Shown here: positions 36,575 to 47,902 of the stretch, in pieces
Layout: every line of letters starts with the position of its first letter
Position numbering within the stretch: position 1 is the first letter of the stretch
NCBI RefSeq assembly: GCF_002585305.1
Contig: NZ_NUNF01000033.1
Location: forward strand, 20,119 to 84,118
Source: Bacillus sp. AFS037270
GTDB taxonomy: Bacteria; Bacillota; Bacilli; Bacillales_B; DSM-18226
Length of the DNA: 64,000 nucleotides
Reading direction: 5' to 3'
The notes under the pieces: generated by a model
The model's input: the letters and a program-made list of their open reading frames with translations, nothing else
Told to the model about the DNA's origin: nothing
Databases searched by the model: none
Made by a program: the position numbers and the translations under genes

Positions 36575-37651
36575 ATGAATCAAAAACTAATCCAAGCCTC
36601 ACATATTTATATCTTACTAATTCTTTTTTCAGGGTTTATGGTTCATGTCTTAAGCCTCCCAATTTTGTTATCAACGGCTAAAAGAGATGCTTGGCTTAGC
36701 GCTCTTGCTAGTGGTGTTCCTATTACGCTCTGGTTGTTGTTCATTTTCTATATTTATAAAAAAACAAACCCATATGACCTTCTCTCATTTCTAAATCATG
36801 CTTATAGCAAATGGGTCTCGATTATTTTTTCAATCATGTTTTGTGCTCATTTCTTTGTTATCGCATTAATTACTCTTAAATTTACGATTTATTGGGCGAA
36901 TGCCAACTATACCTTTGATGTTCCGAATTATGTGGTTGTTTCATTGTTTGCCTTGATTTGCTATTATTCATCCGCTAAAGGGCTTAGCACCATCTGTACC
37001 ATGGCTATGCTGATCCTGCCCTTTGTTGTCTTATTTGGTTTATTAGTTGGGGTGGGAAATATACCGAATAAGGATTACGAACAATTGTTTCCTATTTTTG
37101 AAAATGGCTATTTCGATTTTTTTAAAGGATTAGGATATGCATGTTCCGGTTTAGTTGAAGTATCCTTTATCTTATTTTTAACCTCAAACCTTAAAGGTAA
37201 GTTAAAAATGAAATGGCTCATATTAACGGGGATCATACTTGCAGGATTATCTTTTGGACCTTTAGCGGGTGCGATTGCCGAATTTGGCTCAGTAGAAGCG
37301 GAAAAAATGAGGAATCCGGCTTATGAAGAGTGGAGATTGCTTACAATTGGAATGCATGTCACTCGCCTTGATTTTCTTTCTATTTTCCAGTGGCTGTCAG
37401 GTGCCTTTGTCAGAATCAGTTTATCTTTATTTATCGCTGCAAAGGGCTTTTCGTTGAATACGGAACATAAATGGGTCCTTCCAATGCTTTATGTTTTATT
37501 AATTATTGCAGCTAGCATTCATTGGGATTCCGTCTCATTTATTTATTTTTTGAAAAACTTTTACTTTCCCATTAACCTAATCTTTCAGATTTGCCTACTG
37601 CTGCTGGTTTTCCTACTCATCAAGTTAAAAGGTGTGAGCCATGAAAAATAA
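36575..37651 (+). CDS. Spore germination receptor B subunit (GerB type, APC-like)
   Basis: A 358-residue integral membrane protein with about ten helices (SHIYILLILFSGFMVHVLSL at the start). It is the GerAB/GerKB-type subunit of germinant receptors in the spore inner membrane, which binds the germinant in an APC-transporter fold. ATG 36575 follows AGGTGG; the frame from GTG 36554 is disfavoured. It comes first in a B-A-C order, whereas gerA of B. subtilis is A-B-C. It overlaps the A subunit by 11 nt. Confidence 0.92.
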   Translation: MNQKLIQASHIYILLILFSGFMVHVLSLPILLSTAKRDAWLSALASGVPITLWLLFIFYIYKKTNPYDLLSFLNHAYSKWVSIIFSIMFCAHFFVIALITLKFTIYWANANYTFDVPNYVVVSLFALICYYSSAKGLSTICTMAMLILPFVVLFGLLVGVGNIPNKDYEQLFPIFENGYFDFFKGLGYACSGLVEVSFILFLTSNLKGKLKMKWLILTGIILAGLSFGPLAGAIAEFGSVEAEKMRNPAYEEWRLLTIGMHVTRLDFLSIFQWLSGAFVRISLSLFIAAKGFSLNTEHKWVLPMLYVLLIIAASIHWDSVSFIYFLKNFYFPINLIFQICLLLLVFLLIKLKGVSHEK

Positions 37652-39110
37652 TCAGTCTTCAAAACAAACCATAGACATTGTCCAAGTAAAAAGTTGGTTT
37701 GAAGGTTCTTCTGATATTACAGTCAAACAAAGAAACTATAAAGAGAAGAATGCCACTTGCTCATTAGAATTCTTCTTTTGTCCCAATTTAGTGGATATAA
37801 AATCCTTGAACGAAATCATTTTTCCTCAAATTAATATGGTGATAGAAAAGCATGGTTCTTTCACCATTGAGCTTTTAAGCAAGATTATGGAGGTAAGCCA
37901 GCTTAAAGAAGGTAAAAACATCAAAGCTGAATTGGAAAAGAAACTGTTTTCAGGAGAACTACTTATTTATTGCTATGATGTGAATGATTTCTTATCGATC
38001 CCTATCTCCAACGCTCCAAAGAGAAGTCCAGAAGAATCCACTTTAGAGACTTCCGTCCGAGGACCGAGAGATGGATTTGTTGAAAATGTATCGGATAACA
38101 TGGCATTAATCCGGCAGAGATTAAAAACCTCTTCTTTAAAAAGTATTGAATATACACTAGGTGAGCGTAGCCAAACCAAAGTATTGTTGCTTTATATCGA
38201 TGACATTATCAACCCTTCCCTTCTAGATGAAGTAAAAAAACGTTTAGAATCCATCAAGATTGATATTATTGTCAGCAGCTACGAGCTGGAAGAGCATCTT
38301 TATGATAATCTCTATTCTATTTTTCCATTAATGGACCATATCGGGAGACCAGACTTTGTTGTTCAATCTTTAAACCAAGGGAGGTTTGTCATTGTCGTAG
38401 ATGGAAATCCTTCTGTTATTATAGGTCCAACTAATTTCAACCAAGTTCTATTCTCACCCGAAGACGTACACCAAAGTTTTTATTATATAAGTTTTATTCG
38501 AATCCAACGGATCATTGGTGTTTTTACTACCGTTTTTTTACCAGGCTTTTACATTGCCTTAATTACGTTTCAATTAGATCAGGTACCCTACTCACTATTG
38601 GCAACCATTGCCATCACGCGAATCGGGCTGCCTTTAACAGCACCTGCAGAGGCTATGATCATGTTGATTTTATTTGAATTATTTAAAGAAGCTGGTGTAC
38701 GGCTTCCGAAAGCGGTTGGCCAGACGGTGGCTGTTCTTGGCGGGTTATTTATCGGTGACGCTGCCATCCGTGCCGGGTTAACCTCTCCCTCTATGTTAGT
38801 GGTTGTTGCTATCACCGTGATCTCTGGTTATACATTGATTAACCAAAACATTGGCGGTAATATTGCCCTGCTTCGTATGATTGTTTTACTATTTTCATCC
38901 TTTTTAGGATTATTTGGTTTCTTTATTGCTTTCTTTCTGTTATTAACCCATGTCGTCTCATTGGAAAGTTTTGGACAGCCTTATATCTCTTATTTATCCA
39001 ATCCAAATAGATTCGACATTCTTAAAAACTTCTTAAAGCTTCCATTTCCATTTCTCAAGAAACGGAACAAAGCCTATCGTCCTATCGATCCCGATAGTCA
39101 AAAGGAGTAA
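37641..39110 (+). CDS. Spore germination receptor A subunit (GerA type)
   Basis: A 489-residue GerA-family protein. An N-terminal soluble domain, about 290 residues, ends around HIGRPDFVVQSLNQGRFVIV and VDGNPSVIIGPTNF. Four to six membrane segments follow (PGFYIALITFQLDQVPYSLL, PLTAPAEAMIMLILFELFKE, AVGQTVAVLGGLFIGDAAI). A subunits assemble into oligomeric ion channels with B and C on the spore inner membrane. The start ATG 37641 lies within the end of the B gene, giving tight coupling. Length and motifs are normal. Confidence 0.95.
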   Translation: MKNNQSSKQTIDIVQVKSWFEGSSDITVKQRNYKEKNATCSLEFFFCPNLVDIKSLNEIIFPQINMVIEKHGSFTIELLSKIMEVSQLKEGKNIKAELEKKLFSGELLIYCYDVNDFLSIPISNAPKRSPEESTLETSVRGPRDGFVENVSDNMALIRQRLKTSSLKSIEYTLGERSQTKVLLLYIDDIINPSLLDEVKKRLESIKIDIIVSSYELEEHLYDNLYSIFPLMDHIGRPDFVVQSLNQGRFVIVVDGNPSVIIGPTNFNQVLFSPEDVHQSFYYISFIRIQRIIGVFTTVFLPGFYIALITFQLDQVPYSLLATIAITRIGLPLTAPAEAMIMLILFELFKEAGVRLPKAVGQTVAVLGGLFIGDAAIRAGLTSPSMLVVVAITVISGYTLINQNIGGNIALLRMIVLLFSSFLGLFGFFIAFFLLLTHVVSLESFGQPYISYLSNPNRFDILKNFLKLPFPFLKKRNKAYRPIDPDSQKE

Positions 39111-39113
39111 TTA

Positions 39114-40232
39114 ATGATGAGATATATATTCCTTTCTATACTCAGTTGTCTCCTCTTGGTTGTGACCGGTTGTACAGGTGCAAAAGAAATTCAAAATGAA
39201 ACTTATATAACGGCCATCGGATTTGATTATTCTAAAGGACAGTATACCGTGTATCTTCAAGCATTGAATTTTTCCAATATCGCCAAACAAGAAGGCGGTT
39301 CTGGATTGCAACAGGCTTCACCGATTTTAATTGGTCAAGCCACAGGTAAAAGTATCCAGGCCGCAATCAGTAAATTAGAGCAGCATGCTGCTCTTCCGCT
39401 GTACTACGGTCATGTGAATACTTTTGTTTTAAGTAAAAATGTTATTGAGAAACATTTAGCTTCTGTTATTGAGTTTATCGGGCAGAACTCTTTCCTCAGG
39501 TATAATTGTTGGCTGTATGGAACAAACGGTGATATTAAAAAGGTTCTTTCAGCAGAAAGTTTTTTTAATTACCCCTCTATCTATACCGTCCTCCATAGTC
39601 CTAGTCCGTTATTAAAGGAAAACTATTCAATGCAGATTGAAAAATACAACCGGATTATTTCAAAATATAACCAGTCAGTAGGTACCTTAATCATCCCATC
39701 TATTGATATAGAGAAAAAGATTTTCATGCAGGATGAAAAGCCCATAAATATTGCAGCTTTGACCGGAGGATTTGTTGTTTCACAGCAGCAATACAAGGGC
39801 TGGGTCAAAAAACATGATCTGATTGGCTTAAAGTGGTTTTCCGAAAAGGCAGCGCGAATCCCAATTTCACTCTTTAACGAGCGAGTGAGTGTAGAAATTA
39901 TAAAACCCAAAAGCACCATTAAAGTGATAAGTGATCCCAAACCTGCCTATGACTTAATTGTAAAAGCCAACGCCTATATCAATCAAAACGTAGAAAATTT
40001 GAGTGTGAGTAATATTGAAAAAGAATTAGCACAAAAAGTAAAAAATGAAATCCTAATAACCTTGGAAAAAAGCAATCAAATAAATGCGGACCTTTTAAAT
40101 ATTACTGAAATACCTTATCGGTATCATCACAAAAAGTGGGACATTAATGTTATCAATAACATTAATAAGAACTCTGTAAAACATATCCATGTTAAGATTA
40201 AGATACAACAAAACATAAATTATAAACGCTAA
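39114..40232 (+). CDS. Spore germination receptor C subunit (GerC lipoprotein)
   Basis: A 372-residue Ger(x)C lipoprotein. Signal peptide IFLSILSCLLLVVTGC with lipobox VTGC (lipidated Cys near residue 20), then TYITAIGFDYSKGQYTVYLQ, the family start. It is peripheral on the outer face of the spore inner membrane, completing the receptor. ATG 39114 (ATG ATG pair) follows AAGGAG, 4 nt after the A gene stop. A weak hairpin AAGGATGCTCC/GGGGCACCCTT follows at 40241-40268 as a possible terminator. Confidence 0.95.
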   Translation: MMRYIFLSILSCLLLVVTGCTGAKEIQNETYITAIGFDYSKGQYTVYLQALNFSNIAKQEGGSGLQQASPILIGQATGKSIQAAISKLEQHAALPLYYGHVNTFVLSKNVIEKHLASVIEFIGQNSFLRYNCWLYGTNGDIKKVLSAESFFNYPSIYTVLHSPSPLLKENYSMQIEKYNRIISKYNQSVGTLIIPSIDIEKKIFMQDEKPINIAALTGGFVVSQQQYKGWVKKHDLIGLKWFSEKAARIPISLFNERVSVEIIKPKSTIKVISDPKPAYDLIVKANAYINQNVENLSVSNIEKELAQKVKNEILITLEKSNQINADLLNITEIPYRYHHKKWDINVINNINKNSVKHIHVKIKIQQNINYKR

Positions 40233-40331
40233 CACGCAAAAGGATGCTCCGGCTTGGGGCACCCTTCCTGAAAATGTGTATTATAAGTTGTGTTAAGAAA
40301 CAATACACCCTATAAAGTTAAACCAGACTTA

Positions 40332-40502
40332 TCACTTTCCTGGGTTTTTCATTGTTTGGTTAACCAGGTTTTGCGTGGCATCATCCGTCGATTCTGCCGT
40401 GTTCTCAATCGCAGACTGCACGTAGTTTAAACCGGACTGATTAATGTTTTTAAAAATTTTCATTTTATTTTCCGGATCTTTGTGAGCTCGGTTGCGTACC
40501 AT
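40332..40502 (-). CDS. Small hypothetical protein
   Basis: A 56-residue hydrophilic protein with a strong start: ATG 40502 after GGAGGAA. It begins MVRNRAHKDPENKMKIFKN and ends LVNQTMKNPGK, with an amphipathic middle (SGLNYVQSAIENTAEST). Not recognised. Its size, asparagine/lysine content and place beside a germination operon would fit a small spore-associated protein, but this is speculation. Confidence 0.6.
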   Translation of the reverse strand: MVRNRAHKDPENKMKIFKNINQSGLNYVQSAIENTAESTDDATQNLVNQTMKNPGK

Positions 40503-40682
40503 GTCTATTCCTCCACTATTTTCTTTTACTTTTTATTTTCTGTTTGGAGATTGAAGATTATACACTTCCTTCAAATTTAGTCAAAAAGACCCCCGCCTTA
40601 TTCCTCATATTGTAATTTTTTTAAAAATTACCTATCTTTTCTATTTCTATTTTTGTATACTTGAGCAAGTTAAATAAACATA

Positions 40683-40780
40683 ACTAGGGGAGTCCAATAG
40701 TTTGGGCTGAGAGAGAAACACGTTTAAGTTTCTTGACCCTTCGGACCTGATCTGGATCATACCAGCGTGGGGAAGTTGAT
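40683..40780 (+). promoter_or_regulatory. TPP riboswitch (THI element)
   Basis: The conserved thi-box elements are in order: GGGGAGTCC, GGGCTGAGAG, TTGACCCTTCGGACCTGAT, CTGGATCATACCAGCGTGGGGAAG. It senses thiamine pyrophosphate and controls thiC, 144 nt downstream, through the terminator at 40818. Confidence 0.96.
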
Positions 40781-40817
40781 AAGCATCTTTTATTAAGATT
40801 AACTTCTACATACATTT

Positions 40818-40852
40818 GCCGGGTCCATCCTTTTAAAGGACCCGGCTTTTTT
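40818..40852 (+). terminator. Riboswitch-controlled terminator of thiC
   Basis: Stem GCCGGGTCC / GGACCCGGC followed by TTTTTT, between the TPP aptamer and thiC. It is the expression platform that stops transcription when TPP is bound. Confidence 0.92.
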
Positions 40853-40905
40853 ATGTGCTTCTTTTTTCCCATTCATGTTCTAGAACTCGTCCTTTTACTA
40901 AATAA

Positions 40906-42708
<1,803 letters not shown>

Positions 42709-42711
42709 AAA

Positions 42712-42766
42712 CACGGGGACGGTTCTTGCGCTTCTTTTTAAGCATGAGAACCGTCCCCATGCTTCC
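42712..42766. repeat. Dispersed hairpin repeat, copy 3
   Basis: Left arm CACGGGGACGGTTCT (42712-42726), right arm AGAACCGTCCCCATG (42747-42761) followed by CTTCC. It exactly fills the gap between the convergent thiC and aldo/keto reductase genes, so it may act as their shared terminator. Confidence 0.88.
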
Positions 42767-43609
42767 CTAAAACTCCTCGTATGTAGCTGGATCTTGATTG
42801 TTGATTCTTCCCTCTGGGCGAGTTAATCCTGAAATTAAGCTCATTTCAGTTTCATTTAATGAAAAATCAAAAATGGAGATATTTTCTAGCTGCCGTTCAG
42901 GTGATGATGATTTAGGGATCGAAATAGCTCCTAGTTGATAATGCCAACGTAATATCACTTGTGAAATCGATTTATGATGATGGTCAGCAATCTTCTGAAG
43001 CAGATAATTTTGTAACACTTCATTTGCCCGAGCTAAGGGACTCCAAGATTCGGTAACAATATTATTCTCTTCATGCCATTTTCTTTGTTGTGCTTGATTG
43101 AAAAATGGGTGTAATTCTATTTGGTTCATGCTCGGTTTAACGCCAGTTTCCTTTTCTAAACGCTCGATATGTTCAGGCAAGAAATTACAAACACCAATTG
43201 AACGAATCAGACCCCATTTTTTAGCGTCAATTAATGCATGCCATGCTTCTACGTATGTATCTTGTTTTGGATTTGGCCAATGAATCAAGTAAACATCATA
43301 ATAATCTAAATTTGCCCGATATAACGACTCTTGAATGGTCGTAATGGCTTTATCATAGTTTTGATAGCGGCCTGGCAGTTTAGAGGTAATCTTTAATTCT
43401 TCTCTTGGAACTGCACTGCGTCTAACAGCTTCCCCTACCGTTCCTTCATTTTCGTAATTATAAGCCGAATCTATCAGTCTATAGCCGATATCAATCGCAC
43501 TTATAATAGAATTGACCCCTTCATTTCCTTTTAGCTTATAGGTTCCCAAACCGATAACTGGCATAGTAAGCCCATCATTTAGTGTTATCTCTGGAATTTT
43601 CTTCTCCAT
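42767..43609 (-). CDS. Aldo/keto reductase
   Basis: A 280-residue NADPH-dependent TIM-barrel reductase of the YvgN/YtbE type. The catalytic tetrad is visible: D and Y in DSAYNYENE, K in KITSKLPG, H in VYLIHWPNP; the C-terminal cofactor loop is IPKSSSPERQLENI. It likely detoxifies aldehydes such as methylglyoxal. ATG 43609 follows AAAGGAGTG. It is convergent with thiC, separated only by a hairpin repeat, and divergent from a tiny membrane protein gene. Confidence 0.93.
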   Translation of the reverse strand: MEKKIPEITLNDGLTMPVIGLGTYKLKGNEGVNSIISAIDIGYRLIDSAYNYENEGTVGEAVRRSAVPREELKITSKLPGRYQNYDKAITTIQESLYRANLDYYDVYLIHWPNPKQDTYVEAWHALIDAKKWGLIRSIGVCNFLPEHIERLEKETGVKPSMNQIELHPFFNQAQQRKWHEENNIVTESWSPLARANEVLQNYLLQKIADHHHKSISQVILRWHYQLGAISIPKSSSPERQLENISIFDFSLNETEMSLISGLTRPEGRINNQDPATYEEF

Positions 43610-43719
43610 AACTATTCACTCCTTTCAGTCCTATTTTTAAATTACCATATTTATCAATAAATTTCATAGTAATAGATCAATATATATCAAATACTAATTG
43701 ATATACTTTTCTCATTTAT

Positions 43720-43725
43720 GGGTAT
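43720..43725 (+). promoter_or_regulatory. Possible sigma-B -10 element
   Basis: GGGTAT, 43 nt before the small membrane protein gene, as in general-stress promoters. The -35 region (GATATA 14 nt upstream) is a poor match. Confidence 0.25.
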
Positions 43726-43767
43726 GATACATAACAAACCACTATTTCAAAGAAAGTAGGGATTAGG

Positions 43768-43920
43768 ATGATTTGGACAATCGTTGGATTATTACTATTA
43801 TTTTGGGTCCTTGGGCTTGTATTCCATATCGCAGGAGGACTTATACACCTTCTATTAGTAGTTGCTGCCGTGGTAATCATCTTTAAATTTATTTCGGGCA
43901 GGACAAAAAATAGAGCCTAA
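43768..43920 (+). CDS. Lmo0937-like small membrane protein
   Basis: A 50-residue protein of two hydrophobic stretches: MIWTIVGLLLLFWVLGLVFH, then GGLIHLLLVVAAVVIIFKFI, with a basic tail GRTKNRA. The W..GL.FH..GGLIH pattern is that of the Lmo0937-type membrane peptides common in Firmicutes and often stress-linked. ATG 43768 follows TAGGGATTAGG. Hairpin repeat copy 4 begins 10 nt after its stop. Confidence 0.8.
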   Translation: MIWTIVGLLLLFWVLGLVFHIAGGLIHLLLVVAAVVIIFKFISGRTKNRA

Positions 43921-43929
43921 CGACTAAAA

Positions 43930-43984
43930 CACGAGGGGACGGTTCTAGTGCTTCTTTTGGAGCATGAGAACCGTCCCCGTGCTT
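43930..43984. repeat. Dispersed hairpin repeat, copy 4
   Basis: Left arm GGGGACGGTTCT (43935-43946), right arm AGAACCGTCCCC (43967-43978), plus outer CAC/GTG pairing with a 2-nt bulge and the GCTTCC tail. It lies between the small membrane protein gene and a convergent 45-codon frame, 1.2 kb from copy 3. Confidence 0.88.
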
Positions 43985-43987
43985 CCA

Positions 43988-44125
43988 TTATTGCTTTTTA
44001 ATAGGAGTAACAACGGCAAATAAATTTTCGGCTGGATCGGAGACATTAAATTCAATGATCTTGTATCCATTTCCCCCACCTTTATATTCATTCTTCTTAG
44101 TTATTATTAATTGATTGTTATTCAT
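43988..44125 (-). CDS. Possible small protein
   Basis: A 45-residue frame starting at ATG 44125 with AAAGGAAG upstream. It has a polar start (NNNQLIITKKNEYKGGG) and a beta-strand-like end (YKIIEFNVSDPAENLFAVVTP). Not recognised. A real microprotein or the start of a truncated gene are both possible. Confidence 0.4.
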   Translation of the reverse strand: MNNNQLIITKKNEYKGGGNGYKIIEFNVSDPAENLFAVVTPIKKQ

Positions 44126-44230
44126 TGTTCATTCTTCCTTTCTAACATTTCTTGCACAGAAGTTACTATATGACGAATGTAAAAATATGTGAATCTAAAT
44201 TTCAACGTTATTAAGCGAGCCCAAAATTAA

Positions 44231-44262
44231 AGAAAGAGGCTGCCGCAGCAGCCGCATCTCTT
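44231..44262 (-). terminator. Terminator after the broken DUF3231 gene
   Basis: GC-rich stem GGCTGC / GCAGCC with flanking partial pairing and a TCTTTCTTT tract on the minus strand. Confidence 0.6.
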
Positions 44263-44270
44263 CATTCTCG

Positions 44271-45291
44271 TTAATTTTGCTTCTTCTGTCGGGCTAATTT
44301 TACTTTATCTAACGTACCAGGAGGTTGTTCGAACCATTCATTTTTGATCATGAAATAGGCAATGTCCTTTGCATACTGAGCAATCTCAAAGGATAGCCGC
44401 TCATAATTTAAAATTAGGTCACTACGTTGACTTGCCGCAGCAGCAGTAGCATAGTTACCAGTCCCCGATGCTGTTAACAAGCTCATATGGAAAATGATTA
44501 ATTTATCAGAAAATACCTCTGCTGTTGAATTTGTAATGGCTACATCAGCAGATACAGGAGATTGTGTATTATTATCAAGTAAGATAGAGGTAAAAATTTT
44601 CACATGCTTATCAGAAATATCCTTTCCTTGCAGCATAAGTTTTTGGACTTCTTTTCTGGGGGACGTTTGAGCAAAACTAAGACATAAATTTGCTCCAATC
44701 AGGTTATTTTGTATATTCAAATTTAAGTGTGAAAGCTCTACTGTATTTAATGGTCGTTTGTTTGAAAACGGGTTTAAACCCCTTAAATAGCTCTTACTAT
44801 CAACAAAATCCTTTTGCTTTGTATAATCAATATAAGGTGAACGGATAAATAGCCCTTTTTCCAGGAGAACCTCTGAACTTTTATCATATAGGTCAGAAGT
44901 TTGCTGAAGTGCTTTCTTAAAGTATTGCCGAACATCTCTTCTTGCACTCATCGCTAAAAAACCGCTATAGCCCAGCATTCCTGCTTTTGACATATGGTTG
45001 AGGTATGTAAGCAAAAATGAATCTGAGTATAGTCTAGGAGCATTGAGGTTCACATCGCTAGAAGAAAAGCCGGTGGGAACTGGAATCCCTTCTTGGCTTA
45101 AAGAGATCTGTTAAAAAGGAAAGGTGGTTAGAGGAAATGCTATGCCCCGTCTCAATTATGAGCCTGACTTTTGGATCTTCCACGATGTTTAGAAAATAGC
45201 TTAGAAATTGAATAGCCATACTATCATTTAAATAAGCTGCCCAAATAGATGCTATTTCAGAAGAGGTTAAAGGTATGTTGGTTTTAGACAT
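44271..45291 (-). pseudogene. DUF3231 family gene broken by a frameshift
   Basis: Two frames, 45291-45058 and 45053-44271, together make one DUF3231 protein of about 339 residues colinear with the intact one at 53954. The first frame ends ...HLSFLTDLFK, then leaves the pattern. The second resumes with EGIPVPTGFSSSDVNLNAPRLYSDS. One extra base near 45096-45098 (AAGCCAAGAAGG where AAGCAAGAAGG would stay in frame) explains the break. The start is ATG 45291 after GGAGG. DUF3231 proteins have two ferritin-like helical repeats and are spore-former specific; function unknown. A sequencing error cannot be excluded. Confidence 0.85.
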
Positions 45292-45401
45292 TACATTAGA
45301 ACCTCCAAAGACTACAATAATTTTTAATTTGATCACTTTTTATTCTTATTGGTCACCAAATAACTTTTATCCTTGATGAAAATCTTCACAAAATCAGCAA
45401 G

Positions 45402-45439
45402 AAAAGATCCTATTTCAAAAAAAAGAAATAGGATCTTTT
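45402..45439 (-). terminator. Terminator of the FAD oxidoreductase gene
   Basis: Perfect 15-bp stem AAAAGATCCTATTTC / GAAATAGGATCTTTT with an 8-nt A loop, 22 nt after the stop. Confidence 0.88.
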
Positions 45440-45460
45440 GCATTTTCCCTTCCAAAAAAG

Positions 45461-47038
45461 TTAGTTGGCCAATAACTTTTGAGCCACAATATAACCAGAA
45501 CCGCCATTCACTCCATGGCCAGGCCATGTAGCAGCTCCAAGCATATACACATTTGGAATTGCTGTTTGATGCCCCGGCTGCCCTGGAAGTGGTCTAAACA
45601 GATAACTTTGCGCCAAATCATGTGCACCGCCATATGGGTCGCCAGGTCCTGCGTTCGGGTTATATCTTGCGATCGTGTCAGGCGTAACAACATATTTTCC
45701 GATGACAGCACTAGGAATGTTCGGAATATGTTTGCTTACCACATTTATCACCCGTTCTGTAAAACGCTCTGTTAAATCACAAGTCCAAGTTCCGTCCCCC
45801 ACCTCAATTTGGTTGGCCGCATCCCCGCGTGGACGGATTGGCACTTCCAACACCTGTACCCTCATAATTGCCTTGCCTTCTGGGGCACGAGTTGGATCTA
45901 AATTCGTTGAGCAATCTACAGTGAAGGTCGGTTTTGCAGGAAGAAGGTCCGCCATCCCCTGGGCAATAGCCAAAGTAAACCCATCTAAGCCGTCGGTCAA
46001 GTGTGGCTGCCCTACCCGGTTAAACCGTTCATCCGGCCACTTGGGCGGTTCACTAAGGGCTAAATGAATCTGCACACACCCGCGGCCATATCGAAACTTT
46101 TCTGCTTGCGCACGGAGTGGCGGCGATATTTCGGTATCTTTTAAGAGTGAGAGATAAAGCTGGTCTGGTGTGGTGGTGGCCACCACTGCCTGTTTGGCAA
46201 GGATTTTTCTCCCTTTTGCTGTCCGAACACCAACTGCTTTACCATTCTCAACTATGATGCGCTCGACTAGTGTGTTGGTTTGAATCTCCCCGCCATGATC
46301 CTTGATTAATTGTACCAAGGCTTGAACGAGTTTTTCACTGCCTCCCTCTGGAGTAGGCATCCCCCCGCCCATCAGTGCCATTGTCGTCAAAGGCACCCAA
46401 ATACCACTGCCCACTTCATCCGGAGTACGCCCCAAATGTGTGACCCAGGATGCGAGCATCGCCCGCATTACTGGCGATTTTAGTGCACTAACTGTGTTAC
46501 GTGCAGTTGTCATCAGTGTGGCCGCAAAAGTAGAATAACCAGCACCACCCTCTTCATGAAGCAAGCGCTTGATAATAGGCGCAGCTTCAGCGCTAGAAAG
46601 GTCCATGTTAAACAAGCCGAATACATCGTTAACATATGGATTTAATAGTTCAAACATCGCAGCTAAAGCCGCACCATCACCTGGAGCAAGCCGTTCTGCT
46701 TCCTCCATTAGCGCGTTAAATGCAGTCGGAAGAACAGCTGTCTGTCCATCTTCCATCGAAACCCCTGTAGGGAGGTCTGTATTTAAATAACGCAACCCTC
46801 GCTTTTCTAAGTCCTCTCTTAGTTCAGCGTAAGCAGGCCCTGTTGTGAAGAGAGGATGTGCCGCTGCATAGACATCATGCTTGAATCCAGGAAGCGTCAA
46901 TTCCTCTGTGCGAAGAAAACCTCCAGGGCGATCATTTTTCTCTAAAACTAGTACACTACGTCCTGCGCGAGTCAAATAGGCAGCCGCAATTAACGCATTA
47001 TGGCCGCTCCCAATGAAAATCACATCAAATTTATCCAC
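45461..47038 (-). CDS. FAD-dependent phytoene-desaturase-like oxidoreductase
   Basis: A 525-residue flavoprotein of the CrtI/PYROXD2 type. The N-terminal dinucleotide fold is FDVIFIGSGHNALIAAAYL with VLEKNDRPGGFLRTEE, and the C-terminal FAD segment is NVYMLGAATWPGHGVNGGSGYIVAQ. The substrate is unknown; no carotenoid genes are adjacent. The start is GTG 47038 (TTG 47041 also possible) after GGAGGAGAG, which lies inside the longer frame. Base composition stands out: 31 of 60 bases at 46441-46500 are G or C against about 24 of 60 at 44401-44460, suggesting horizontal acquisition. Own terminator, no operon partner. Confidence 0.88.
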   Translation of the reverse strand: MDKFDVIFIGSGHNALIAAAYLTRAGRSVLVLEKNDRPGGFLRTEELTLPGFKHDVYAAAHPLFTTGPAYAELREDLEKRGLRYLNTDLPTGVSMEDGQTAVLPTAFNALMEEAERLAPGDGAALAAMFELLNPYVNDVFGLFNMDLSSAEAAPIIKRLLHEEGGAGYSTFAATLMTTARNTVSALKSPVMRAMLASWVTHLGRTPDEVGSGIWVPLTTMALMGGGMPTPEGGSEKLVQALVQLIKDHGGEIQTNTLVERIIVENGKAVGVRTAKGRKILAKQAVVATTTPDQLYLSLLKDTEISPPLRAQAEKFRYGRGCVQIHLALSEPPKWPDERFNRVGQPHLTDGLDGFTLAIAQGMADLLPAKPTFTVDCSTNLDPTRAPEGKAIMRVQVLEVPIRPRGDAANQIEVGDGTWTCDLTERFTERVINVVSKHIPNIPSAVIGKYVVTPDTIARYNPNAGPGDPYGGAHDLAQSYLFRPLPGQPGHQTAIPNVYMLGAATWPGHGVNGGSGYIVAQKLLAN

Positions 47039-47267
47039 CAAATCTCTCCTCCAGTAAGCCAAATATAGTTAAAAAGATATTCTGGCATCTGGATATTAAG
47101 TACTAATTCTAGCAGGATTTTTTTGAAATATTTCGTGTTATGTTCTAATTTACGTAGGAAATATTTCCATATAGAAGAGAAATACTAAACTATTAAAATA
47201 AGTAAGAGCATGGATTAAATCAAACTCTTTATTTAACTTCTGCAAAAATAATCCAATAATCTCTTAC

Positions 47268-47657
47268 TTATAGATATTTTTGATCAACATTTAGTTCAAT
47301 CAAGTTACCATCTGGATCGGCACAGAAAATTTGTGCAAATCCACTTTTACCGTTTGGTTTTTCAAGGATTTCCACTTTATTCTGTTTTAACCATTTAAGA
47401 GTATCATAGTAGTTCTCTACTCTAAGAGCAAAGTGACCTTCTCTGCTGGATAAGCTTTTATCCTTACGAATCGTCTGTGATGAGGGATCGACTATCAAAT
47501 GGAGCTGCTGCCCCTCTATTTCATACCAAGCACCTGAAAAATCAAAATCAGGACGAGGTATTTCTATTAAACATAACGTTTTCCCATAGAATTCTTTTGC
47601 TTTGACCAAATCTGTAACAGTAAGACTTACATGATGGAGGCATTGATATTTAATCAA
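47268..47657 (-). CDS. VOC-family (glyoxalase-like) protein
   Basis: About 129 residues, a single vicinal-oxygen-chelate domain with two beta-alpha-beta3 halves. It begins CLHHVSLTVTDLVKAKEFYGKTL and ends FAQIFCADPDGNLIELN. Metal-ligand candidates are the H in LHHVS, H in GQQLHLIV, H in EGHFALRV and the terminal E in NLIELN, as in glyoxalase/fosfomycin-resistance-type enzymes. TTG 47657, after GAAGTGAT, is preferred over TTG 47675, whose codons contain that site. Substrate unknown. Confidence 0.85.
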   Translation of the reverse strand: MIKYQCLHHVSLTVTDLVKAKEFYGKTLCLIEIPRPDFDFSGAWYEIEGQQLHLIVDPSSQTIRKDKSLSSREGHFALRVENYYDTLKWLKQNKVEILEKPNGKSGFAQIFCADPDGNLIELNVDQKYL

Positions 47658-47902
47658 ACCAATCACTTCTTTCAATTAATTTATAATAAAAATAAAGGCA
47701 ATCTTCTCTTTAAACCGTTTCTAAAACTAAATCGATTGTTTACACAATTAAATTTAATCATATCATCTTTAGCAATATTTTCACTATAAAAATTACTGCT
47801 ATTAAAGTAGGGTATAAGTGTTAGTGTTACACTTTTTGGAAAATATTATATACATATTGTTTAAGAGGTCTCTACTGTCAAAAAAATATTAGAGGGCATT
47901 TT

